From: Oxytricha trifallax
Lineage: Eukaryota > Ciliophora > Spirotrichea > Sporadotrichida > Oxytrichidae
Length of the DNA: 64,000 nt
Assembly: GCA_000711775.1 (NCBI GenBank)
Contig: ARYC01000617.1
Span: 1 to 64,000, forward strand
Direction: 5' to 3'
This document shows positions 45,483 through 55,942 of this stretch, piece by piece. Below the pieces are notes generated by a model. The model was given only the letters and a program-made list of their open reading frames with translations. It was not told the DNA's origin and ran no database searches. Within the stretch, counting starts at the first letter, position 1, and each line of letters begins with the position of its first letter. Position numbers and translations under genes: made by a program.

Positions 45483-47131
45483 ATGGAGACCACTAATAAC
45501 TCATCTGGCCCTAAAAAACTTAAACTAACCGAAGAGGTCTGTTTCGAGTTGCTATACTTCAGCAGACTTACTCAATTTATAAATGTAAATTTCCATTTTT
45601 AATTAAATATTTTGTTAGGAATCTGAGTACTTCCAGAAAGTATTTAGCCACTTGCGTGAATCATTCTAAATTGAAGAAGATAATCTAGGCAACTCTAATG
45701 TATCTACGACATCACATGAACCCAACTACTTAGTTCTTGATGCCTATCATTCAGCTGCTGCTTCTTTTAAGAAGCTACAGGCTTTGATTAGAGCAGAGAA
45801 GGACAGCGAGGTTGAAGATACCATAGATGAAATTACAAATTATGTCGAGAAGATGCACGATACTAAGAAATCAAAGAGTTGTTAAGATTTGACGGCTTTG
45901 TAATCAAATCTTGTGAAGGACCCTGTCAGAATTTATATTGATGGAGGTTTTGACCTCATTCACTCTGGTCACTATAACGCAATCAGATAGGCCAAGGCTC
46001 TTGGAGATATACTAGTTGTTGGTGTAAATTCGGATGCAGAGATTCTAAGAAATAAGGGACCTACCGTTCTAAATTGCAAGGAGAGAGCTGATATTTTAAG
46101 AGCATGTAAATGGGTGGATGAAGTTTATGAAGACACTGAGTATACTGTTAGTATTTCCACTCTAGACAGATTTAATTGCTAGTATAGTCAAGTTAACTGT
46201 TTATTTCATATATTCAAAATTCTTATACTATGCTCATGGTGATGATCCTGTGTTTGATGTTGATGGGACGGATATGTGCGCTTTATTATCAGAGCATGGT
46301 CGATTTAAGATGTTCAAGAGAACAGAGGGAGTTTCAACAACTGATATAGTTGGTAAATTGTTATTATTGACAAAAGACAATACAAGCAAGTCCAGAGGCA
46401 GAGGATCTTCATTTGATAAGCCACTAGTATCAAACGAATATATTAAAGAAGTTAGAAGAATTGAGAAGGAGGAAGTTAAGAGTGATAAGCCAAACCTCTC
46501 ATCTCTTGCTCCTACCTTGGAAAGAGCTTCATCCGCTATAAGTATTCCTACATCTCATTTCTTAGCAACAACCAGAAGGATTATGAGTTTTTCTAACAAT
46601 AGAGAACCAAAGCCAACGGATAGGGTTGTTTATATTTCTGGCAGTTTTGACCTGCTCCATAATGGTCATATTGAAACACTTAAAAGAGCAAAGGCTATGG
46701 GAGACTTTGTGTACGTAGGAGTATGGTCAGATGACATCGTAAATTTCTTTAAGGGTGGCAACCATCCAATTTTGTCTCTCCATGAAAGAGTTTTAATGGT
46801 CCTGGCTTGCAAATACGTAGATGACGTAGTAGTAGGAGCTTCATATTAAATTACCAAAGATCTTATAAAGAGTCTCAATATTAAAAAGGTCGTTCAGGCA
46901 AGAAGCAACGAAGATCAGGTACTCGAAGAGCACTAAAATATCGATCCAAACTAAGTAGCTAAGGATATGGGTATCTTTGAAGACTTTGATTTAGATACAG
47001 ATCTTACTGTAGAAAAAATCGCTCAAAGAGTTGTGGATAATCGTGAAAAATATAAAGCAAAGTACGATAAAAAAATTGCATAATAAGATAAATACTATGA
47101 ATAAGATAAGCAGTATGTTACTGAACTATGA
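45483..47131 (+). CDS. PCYT2: ethanolamine-phosphate cytidylyltransferase
   Basis: ATG at 45483, TGA at 47131; a 34-bp intron (45585-45618) and a 43-bp IES (46185-46227) are removed. The product has two cytidylyltransferase domains, the hallmark of PCYT2/ECT1 as opposed to the choline enzyme: VRIYIDGGFDLIHSGHYNAI with the HxGH nucleotide-binding motif in the first, and VVYISGSFDLLHNGHIETLK with a second HxGH in the second. Further matches are LGDILVVGVNSDAEI and MGDFVYVGVWSDDIVN. It makes CDP-ethanolamine from CTP and phosphoethanolamine in the Kennedy pathway of phosphatidylethanolamine synthesis. An N-terminal extension of about 140 residues (LYFSRLTQFINESEYFQKVF region) precedes the first domain and is not usual in animals. 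Confidence 0.93.
46185..46227. other. IES, pointer TA (43 bp)
   Basis: Falls in the first cytidylyltransferase domain; excision gives NCQYYAHGDDPVF, aligned without gaps to the animal NCDFCVHGND. A TAT pointer is also possible and would drop one residue. Confidence 0.6.
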
Positions 47132-47229
47132 AGACCTTGGATATATTTAAATAATGATATCTTATTTTTCACAAGCATTTCCTAAACTATGTGAAAGATT
47201 GAAGAATATTTGGGTTATTTACAATTGTT

Positions 47230-48010
47230 AAATATACATATGTAAACTTATAGATTATTGAGTTGGTTTTGATTGAATAAATTAGGCCTTCCTTCGTTTA
47301 AGTCGGGCGTGTTATTGTATATTATTAATAAAGCAACTGATTGCCAGTAAATTTATGAGTATCATCTCCATCACACATATCTTGATACAATATCTCTCTC
47401 TGTTCATGCAGCAAACATATTCTGAATATCAGGCAGTTGCAAAATTACTTACAAGGCTTAATTATACAAATCGATTGCAAGTCCTGATAATGAACTATGT
47501 TTTTCAATTCCTTTAGAGGAATGAAGCTACACTATATAAATTTACATCTTTGTGTTCTTAAATAATTACTACATAAAAAGTTTGAAGTGGTTGTTGTGTG
47601 AATTGATTGATTGATGAGAGAGTGGTCAAAGATAGTGGCAAAGATGATGAGATCTAGCTTAATCAGTTGCTTTAATTAAAATATACTTACAGCTTGTATT
47701 CAGTTTTATATCTCTAAAAAAGTGTAAAAGCTTTTTTTAAATTTATTTGAATGAGCTTTATAAATATATTGATAAATTGGGGTTTTAATTTCTAATTTTA
47801 AGAAATAAATCTTCTCTATCACTAATCAGTTAACTAACTAATTAATTATGTGTAAATTGCTTCTTATAAAAATTTACACTTATAGTTAGTTGTTAATCTA
47901 AACATGTTCATTCGTTCATACTATTTTTAGTCACTGCTTTTTCTTGTTTTGATGGTTAGTGTTATTATGTCTCTACTGTTGATTGTGTTACTAGTACTAT
48001 TGATGATTAA
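47230..48010 (-). CDS. fragmented minus-strand coding region, possibly the 3' part of the Pumilio gene
   Basis: Three coding-like minus-strand stretches: 47900-48005 (SSIVLVTQSTVETQQHQPS then KQEKAVTKNSMNE), 47560-47660 (ISSSLPLSLTTLSSINQF), and 47285-47520 (EKHSSLSGLAIDLYNQAL, then after a 31-bp intron CLLHEQREILYQDMCDGDDT and KFTGNQLLYQQYTITRP). They are collinear with the Pumilio gene and could be its C-terminal MDSs, or a separate short gene between Pumilio and PCYT2. No family recognised and no full-length model obtained. Confidence 0.4.
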
Positions 48011-48164
48011 ACTAAAATGATTTTCAATTAGTATATAGGTTGTTTACTTTTTTTTAGTTTTTATTACCCAAAATATGATACAATTCTAATTATCTAACAA
48101 ATATCAATTATTAATAAATAACAGATCATATTTTATTTCAAAACTTGTTTAGGGGTCGTTGAAT

Positions 48165-51100
48165 TCAGCAATAAATATAATTTAGCTTATGAATATACAA
48201 AAATAACATAAAAATTTTAAGGATTAAATTAGGATGTTGTTAATAATGTCCTTGGTTGCTCCAATTTTGACCATAAGGTTAGATCATAGGCTGTGAAGGA
48301 GGGTGTTGAGGATATCTTCCCATTTACTGTTATTAGTGAATTGGAAGTTGCTGTTAGTGTTGATGCAGTTGCATGTTGTAATTGCTCATTTCCATATAAC
48401 CTGGGTAGTCTTATTGCTATTACTGCTGATAGTTTTGTTGATAAGATTGATTTTAACCTTTCTTAGTGGAATATTTTCAAACACGAAGGATAAAAGATAT
48501 TCAAAAAAATTATACACCCTTATTCTTATTAAACATCATGAAAAAATAATAATTGATATATAAAAATATAAATAACTTTATTGCTCTATCTGTTTTCATT
48601 CTTATTGCCTTATTTTTAATTGGGCTGTTTTTGATTGTGTTACTGTTATTACTGTAACTGCTGCTGTTATTATAACTCTTATGCAGCAGCCAGTTGGCCT
48701 TCACTGCTCATTTTGTCGATAAAGTTGTAGACATGTCTTGAGTAATTAGCCTATTTCTTGAGAATATTGGCGCATGCTGTAATTCTCTTCATGAGTATTT
48801 CTCTTTACTTGCCTTGACTCACTTCAATGCATTTTTGAATAACATAGTTGCCATAGCGATCTTTCATCATTTGATACAAAACGCCATTCTAATTCATTGC
48901 AGCTTCCTCATCAAAATTGAGATCTAAAAATTCCTCTATTAGCTCAGCTTTATCTTTCTCACTTGCATACTGCAGACATTTTTCAACTACATTACTTGCA
49001 AATTTGTGATTACTTAACTCAATCACTTTGCCTTTGATCGATTTCACGACTCTATCTTTGTCTTCTTGGACCTTTCCATTCTCCAAGATGTGCTAAATCA
49101 CATAGTTACCAAATTAATCCATTGTCAAATTATGCAAGTCATTGAGAATTCCTTCTATAATTGATCTTGTATAAGCTTCATTGCTATTTTCCAAGACTCT
49201 TTGAATGACTCTGCACCCATAAGTATGAACGCACAATTCTGAAGTTTTTTCAATGACAGGCTTAATGATAAATTCAATGTCATCACATGGCATCTTCTCA
49301 ATACATTTCTAAATCACATGGTTGCCGTTTTAATCATTTATGCAGTCAATTATATTGTCTTTCAATTCTGATACTAAGATCTTCTACTAATGAAGAGATA
49401 TGACTTCTAAAGCTTTCTAAACAACTCTGCATCCATACATGGATTTTGTTAACTTTAGGACATTTCCAAGCAATTACTCAGCTAGAGTTGACCGATGCTC
49501 CTCGGTTCCATATTCAAACAACTTTTGAACAACATAGTTACCGAAGACATCATTCATTAAATTGAAGGACTCAGGTAGAATTTCATTGAAGATTAGTTCT
49601 TTCTCAGCTGAGGAAGTAATATCATATTTCTACTGAATGAATCTACTTCCATACTAATCCATGGCGCATTCTACGATGTGATCCTTCAACTCAGCAATTT
49701 CAATCTTAACACCATTCTATATTTTGTGCCTAAGTTCCTCCAAGAATTCACTCTTAGGAAGCTAAACTGTTTGCTGATTCATATCCCCACTTAAAGAGTG
49801 CTGTCTATGGCTTTAACTTTAAGGACTGGATATTTAGTTTTGATTTTGAGAATAGTTTTGGATGTTGCTTTGGGTATGAGATTTTTAGAATCCTTTGTTG
49901 TTTCTACTTAGATTTACTCCTTTTGGGTTATTATTGCCTCCTCCTATCTTTTTATTATGATTACATTTTTATAAAATATTTAAAAAATAATTAGCATGAT
50001 GCTGCCCTCCTTGATTTTATGGATGTTAGTGCTAAAACACCTAATTTAAGATTAAATACAATGAGAGAAAATTAATACAATTATAAAAAAAACTATGATC
50101 TTATTTAGACTATTTAATCAAATTTGATTAAAATTTTCAATACCTTGTTAATCATCAATAGAAAATATTTTCCTCAAATTAATTATTATTAATATTTTTA
50201 TAATTAAAACTTGACTTCGTGCATAGTATTAAATTATTGGGTATTATTATCCGGGATACATGTAACCTGGAGCCCCTTAATACTATCCATATCCCATAGC
50301 TCCATATTAAGGGTATCCATAGCCATTAGTGCCCATTGGGTACCCTTGGCCCATCATTTGATTGTATTGACCTTAATTCTGAGCTTAAGCAGGTGGTGTA
50401 TACATGCCCCCAAAGCCTTGGTTATAAGTCTATGGCCCTTGAGGTCCACCCATCATCCCCATTTAGTTATATCCTGGACCATAACCTGGCGGCCATCCAG
50501 TTGCTGGAGGATACAATCCACCTGCTCCCATCTATCCTGCTCTTACATCTTATTATAAATAGGTACATAAATTAAAAGTAGCTAAAACTTCTAATAAATT
50601 ATATTATGATCTACAAATTAGATGACACAATGAAATATAAACCATGAGTAGCTAATTTTATAAAAATCTATTCTTTATTATGGTTATTTTATAATGTGTT
50701 ATTTTAATATTTGACCATAAAATTATATTCTGTTTCACTATAATATGTAGGGTAAGATTAAGAGTGATGAAGTGGCATTTGAGAATGTATAGGAGGTGGT
50801 TATGGAGCACCATCTATCATTAAAGGATTCGAAGCATATCCTTTCAACTAATTTGGTCCTTGTCCATATTACTAATTGTAGCCTTAGTTTTGACCAATCT
50901 GTTGATTACTTTTATTTGCTTTATTGGGATTCATTTGAATTTAATCCTGATTTGCATTTTAATTATGCTTCCCTCTTTGTCTTCTGTTGTTATTTTAACT
51001 ATTTTGTCCTTAATTACTACTGTTTGCAATTGTCGATAAATTTTTCTGACTTAAGTTGTTCTATAAGTTTGATGGCTATTTTTAAATCTGTTGTTTTTAC

Positions 51101-52269
51101 TACTAGGGTTAAGCATTTGAATTCTAATTATTGAATTATTACTGCTACTGTCCTAACATATTCCCGTAGTTTTATTGTTAAGGAATCTGTTGTCCAGTAG
51201 GATACATCATTTATTGCTGCTATTACAGACCTGGTGGTGGCATATGTCCTTGAAATTGCTGATTCTTCAAAGAATTATTGAAGATTTACATTTGTTACTC
51301 GTGTGTGAGGTTTTGAGCTTGTAGTGGATCTTCCAATTTAAGATTTTCAATTTTTTATTGAAACTCCTCAAGTCTTTGAACTTCACTTAAGAAACTGCTC
51401 ACATCGTTTTGATTATTAGACTTAAGATTCTTGTATCCATCGACATCATTCTAAGCTTGATAAGTTGGCTAAGGAAGGTTAGGATTTTTGGGGTTCAAAT
51501 TGTTATAGTAGTCAAAATAATGTTTAGTAGAATAGATTTCATTTTGATTTTGCATCTATTCCTTAGTTTATTAATCCTATGTCATCATTGATTAGGCTCC
51601 ACCATTGCCTGAGTGATCTAGTCCAGAACTCATTACCGATTAGTTATGTATAAAAGCGTCACTTAATTGTTACTATTAGACTGGAGTCATATTTTGTCTC
51701 TGCTACTGAAGGAGTTGATGCTACATTAGAAATTGAGGCTGTAACTGCATCTCTGTTTGATTGGCAGTAATTGAAAAGTCATTTGCAGAAGTACGTCTGT
51801 TTTGGTCATTTACACCATATGATTCATTTTGGCTTCCGAATAAATTATTGAAACCCGATGACTAAGATACGAGCCCGTTCAGCCCACCTGTGAAAACCTG
51901 ATGCTTTTTACTCTGTGGTGAGTCTTAAGCAAAAGTTCCAAATTTCTAAAACATAATCAATAACATTTGCTGATCTTACCGAGCTAATGTCTTGTGCAGG
52001 AGCAGATCCAACTCAATCAGGAATACTATTGAAAGCTCCACCGAAAGCTGCTGATGTTCCCAACCCAAATGATCCATTTCCATATCCTGTAGCCACTTTT
52101 GAGAATGTTTTGCTGTCATCTCCATCAGAGTCTATTAAAAATTAATTTACGGTAAGATGCATGAAGGTAGAATCATTGAGTTTAAAGTACCTGAGTTTTC
52201 TTCTGCCAAGATGTTGCCTATCAAATGATTCTCATTGTCATTTGCCTATGGGTCGTTTTAGTGGGACAT
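48165..52269 (-). CDS. Pumilio/PUF RNA-binding protein with prion-like arms
   Basis: ATG at 52269 (MSHQNDPQANDNEN); the last frame stops at 48165 or continues through further IESs. Introns 52132-52190 and 51946-51979; IESs 49945-50252 (GGA), 48462-48579 (AAAG) and an unresolved one near 50565-50745. The N-terminal half is Q/N-rich and then G/Y/P/Q-rich (YPPATGWPPGYGPGYN, YPQYGAMGYGQYQGAPGYM). The PUF domain (about 49770-48710) has eight repeats, including DQYGSRFIQQK, NVFGNYVVQK-type DVFGNYVVQKLFEYG, MYGCRVVQKALE, QNGNHVIQKCIE, TYGCRVIQRVLE, QFGNYVIQHILE, KFASNVVEKCLQ and RYGNYVIQKCIE. A Q-rich tail follows. PUF proteins bind 3' UTRs and repress or localise mRNAs. An in-frame TGA lies at 52013-52015. 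Confidence 0.9.
48462..48579. other. IES, pointer AAAG (118 bp)
   Basis: Plus CTTT at 48458-48461 and 48576-48579; excision joins NENRQSNK to GQNQSYQQNYQ in the Q-rich tail. Confidence 0.7.
49945..50252. other. IES, pointer GGA (308 bp)
   Basis: Plus TCC at 49942-49944 (an adjacent copy allows a 3-bp ambiguity) and 50250-50252; excision joins GYMYPG to GGNNNPKGV in frame. A longer AATAATA repeat nearby would break the frame. Confidence 0.65.
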
Positions 52270-52449
52270 TCAATATAAATTTCACAATTAACATAAAAAT
52301 ATATATACAATCTAAAAATTGATTATATCCTTCCCAATTTAAAAGTAAATGATTATAATATTCTACAAATTAATAAATCATCGAATCTCATTGAAAATCT
52401 TTGAAACATAATTTATAATTTTACACAAATAGTTATTATAATTTATAAA
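52270..52449. promoter_or_regulatory. 180-bp divergent intergenic region
   Basis: Separates the Pumilio (-) and INTS9 (+) start codons. AT-rich; no motif recognised. By position it holds both 5' regions. Confidence 0.45.
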
Positions 52450-55400
52450 ATGAAGATAAGTTGTATTGATTAAAGTGCACAAGACGGTGATTTGTATCTC
52501 CTTTAAATTGCAAATGTAACCTATTTAATATTTTATAGTATTGTAGGAATACATTCGAAATTGGGAAATTAATTTAAATTAAATTAATTATAAATCAAAA
52601 TCTTGGCAGTTAAAATTGGCCAATTTATACGATTTTGGGCTCATTCGATAGAGAATTCAAAATTAGCTGGACTTTATTATTGGCGGTACTATTTTATCAC
52701 ATCCCTTGAGCGAGATAACTCGACTTTAATGTGAGGATATAATTTAATGAATTTAGATAAGTTTAATTAAAGTCGAGTTATCTTGCTTTAGGGATGAGAT
52801 AAAAAAGTACCACCAATAATAAAGTCCAGCTAAATTTGAATTCTCTATCGAATGAGCCCAAAATCGCTTAAATTGGCCAACTTTAACTGCCAATATTTTG
52901 ATTTATAATTAATTTAATTTAAATTAATTTCCCAATTTCGAATATATTCCTACAATATCCTTTTGTTTAGAAAAATATACTGTATGGATCGATTCTGAAG
53001 ATATCAACTATTCTGAGATATCTCCCAGCTCATTTCGAATTTCCAGATGATGAATAAGAGAACAATGCTAATTTATCCGACCAATAGCACTTTAAGTAAT
53101 CTTCAGGAGGAATGAGCTCACCTAAGTCACAAAAAAGATAGAAAGTAATTGAGAAAGAAGATTAATTTGCTCAATTATTGAAACCATTAAATATTTAAGA
53201 CTGTGATTTTGAATCAGTGCCTGATCCTGACCTAGAGCCGTTGAAGCCATTTTCCAAACTCAAAATTAGTAAAAGTTCATAAAATAGCAGTAAACTCTAC
53301 AGAAAGATAGATGGAGAGTATTTTATAGACAATGACTAGATTAAGTTTGATTTGAGAAGTTTGAACATTTTAAATGTGAGTGACATTGATATAATTCTTG
53401 TCTCAAATTTCAATGATTTGTATGGCCTACCCTTTATAACAAGATTGCAAGAATAAAAGAAATTCAAGGGAAAAGTCTTCATGACTGTTCCAGTAGGACA
53501 AATTGGTCAACATTTGTTAAATGAACTAGTAATTCTTAATGACTAAAGAAATTAGACTAAGTAAAAGGGGTAAGGAGATAGTGGAAGCGATTTCGGAGGA
53601 AGTTATTTCAAGCAAGAAAAAATGAAGGGAATATTTGCAAAATTAGGCATTGAAGAATGGTAGAATTTATACACTCAAGCTGATATAGATGAATGCTTTG
53701 AATAACATGTCACGTTATTGAACTTAATATTATTTATTACAACCAATTAAAATAAAAATATAGACTATAATATTATTGAATTACAATGAGTCATATACAT
53801 TTGATAACTTGATAAAAATCACGCCTTTATCTAGTGGAATGCATATTGGTTCGTGCAATTGGATACTTAATGTAGGACAATAGAAAATAGGTTTGCTAAG
53901 CAATTCATCAGAGGAAGGTGATTTCAGATATCCTCTGTATTTTAATGCTGAAGCATTATAAGATTTAGATCTACTTTTAGTGGGATCTGTTGTTAAGTAT
54001 AGCAAAAGTAAATATTTATGGCATGTTTTAGATTTATTTATAAAATGCAGAGTAGAGCAATTTCTGGCAGCAAAGCAAAAGCTTCTATGAAAAGCTTAAT
54101 ATGTGTTTGAGTTAATCACCAAATTCAAAAGTAATTCTTCCTGTCTAATCCCCATTTATCCTTGAAATAGTAGACTTACTTATTCATAAGATAACACATG
54201 CTCGCATCATTTTCATTTCGGAGTCAGCGAACTAATTAATTCAGTATTCTAATATCAACGTGGAGTACTTGAATTAAAAGCTATAGACTAAGATTCTGTC
54301 TTCAGAAAATCCATTTTCATTTGATAAACTCTTCAAAGAAGAAAGACTCTTTGTTTTCAAAAATATCAAAGAATATTTGGAGTACAAAAAAGAGAAAGCT
54401 ATGGGCATGGCTGTTATAGATGAGTTTTGTCAAGAATTAATTATTACTACATCCCCTAATCTAAGAATAGGAGAAGCTGTTTATTGGCTACATCACTTGA
54501 ATAAGTATCAACCTTCACAAAACTTTATGATTCTAACTGACCCATAATATTGCAACAATGACTTGCTAATGAAACCTTTTGCAAAGGTGAACAATATCAG
54601 AGTGTTGCACTCACCAATTGATTTAAATCTTTCATTTCAGCAACTCAATAATTTAGTCAATAGATTAAAGCCAAAACGAGTGATATGCCCAAGAGATTAC
54701 ATGAGATAAGGTAACAACCCTACAACTTATTAAATGAATCAAAAGAATAGTGGCAACATGAGTTCATCTATGGATTAGCCATCCAATAAGAATTGCTTGA
54801 TAATTGAAGATGAAGATATAGTAGTTGAGACTCTTATAAAAGGAGCGACTTTGCATTTATCCGAAAATGAATTCGGAGAACTTAAATATAAAGGCTAGTG
54901 CTCTGCCTATTATGCCAATCATATTAAGTAAAAGGCCAAGGGATAAACTTATATCACTCGTATCGCTTGTCTAGATATGGACTTCAAAGATAATAAGTAA
55001 ACTTTGCCAAATTATTTCTGGAAAAATTTAGAGACTATTTTTAGTTTTACACAGTGACAAACATATCAAACCTGAAAGAAACTACTGATTAAAGAAAAGC
55101 CCTATCATTTTACTCAAAAATCTTGGAAGCTACTCATCACAAAAACACTAAAGATGAAAAAATAAAAATTTTCAACACTCTAGTGAAACTCAACTAATTC
55201 GTGCCACTCTCAAACTCAGTCGTCTAAATCAAAGCAGCTTTGAATTAAAATGGTTTTAAGTGTACAAGTAAGCCTCTAAAGATCAATAATGATTAAAATG
55301 CTAGTGACGATGAGAGCTATGAATAAATTGATGGGTATTTAATCTAACTTGAAGAAGTTGACATAGCAATTAAAGTTGACTATAAAGAGAGAAACATTCA

Positions 55401-55524
55401 GATTGAATATGATCACAATCTCAAAGAGGGTAATAGAAAAGTGAAGAGTAGTTCAAATAGCAGTAGTCTAGCTACTGTCTCCAGAGTCTAAGATATCATC
55501 AAGAAAGTGTTTAAACTGATCTGA
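52450..55524 (+). CDS. INTS9: Integrator complex subunit 9-like (metallo-beta-lactamase/beta-CASP fold)
   Basis: ATG at 52450 (MKISCIDQSAQDGDLYLLQI) to TGA at 55524. IESs 52531-52979 (ATA), 53723-53780 (TTATTGAA) and a candidate 8-bp IES 55052-55059 (ACA); intron 54008-54050. Landmarks in INTS9 order: STILRYLPAHFEF, DIDIILVSNFNDLYGLPFIT, GKVFMTVPVGQIGQHLLNEL, KITPLSSGMHIGSCNWILNV, DLDLLLVGSVVKYS, RLFVFKNIKEYLEY, CQELIITTSPNLRIGEAVYW and RPKRVICPRDYM-like LKPKRVICPRDYM. As in animal INTS9, the catalytic HxHxDH of nuclease paralogues is absent, so it is probably the inactive partner of INTS11, which cleaves nascent snRNA and mRNA. A Ser/Lys/Gln-rich insert between the first motifs is unusual. 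Confidence 0.85.
52531..52979. other. IES 1 of INTS9, pointer ATA (449 bp), filled by a foldback transposon
   Basis: ATA at 52528-52530 and 52977-52979; excision joins QIANVTYLI to LYGSILKISTILRYL in frame. 415 of its 449 bp are the foldback element at 52541-52955. Confidence 0.8.
52541..52955. mobile_element. 415-bp TA-flanked foldback MITE inside an IES
   Basis: Arms 52541-52730 and 52766-52955 are near-perfect inverted copies of about 190 bp with a 35-bp loop. Ends read TTGTAGGAAT and ATTCCTACAA, flanked on both sides by TA, as expected for Tc1/mariner-type insertion. It has no coding capacity, so it is non-autonomous. It occupies almost the whole first IES of INTS9. Confidence 0.9.
53723..53780. 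other. IES, pointer TTATTGAA (58 bp)
   Basis: TTATTGAA at 53715-53722 and 53773-53780; excision joins QHVTLLN to YNESYTFDN in frame. Confidence 0.9.
55052..55059. other. candidate 8-bp IES, pointer ACA
   Basis: Removing CAGTGACA takes out an in-frame TGA and restores SFTNISNLKETTD. A sequencing or assembly error is the alternative. Confidence 0.4.
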
Positions 55525-55942
55525 TTTATTAATTAAACTTAATTTTATTATTAATAATTAATAGTTAATTTGAGTTAAGATTCTTAGTCAAAGAAAGTTT
55601 ATATAATATCTCATCATAATATTGGAAAATTCAAAAATTATCGGTAAATAAAAGATATTTTAAATTAGTTTATTTTCAATATATTTATAATTGTGTAATA
55701 ATAGCTAGCCATAGCTTTCTCCATATATAATATATATTACAGTGCTAAATGCGTCACTGATCTACTGAAAACTCAATGAAATTCTAACTCTTTCTCTAAG
55801 CTTAAAGTCTGCATTGTCAATTTTTAAAACTGAAAATGTGACCAAACTCTGATACTTGAGGTGAACTAGAAAATCAAAGGGAACCAATAGAGTCAGATAA
55901 CACACTTAACACTTTATAGGGAGAATAAGCTCCTTGTTCAGG

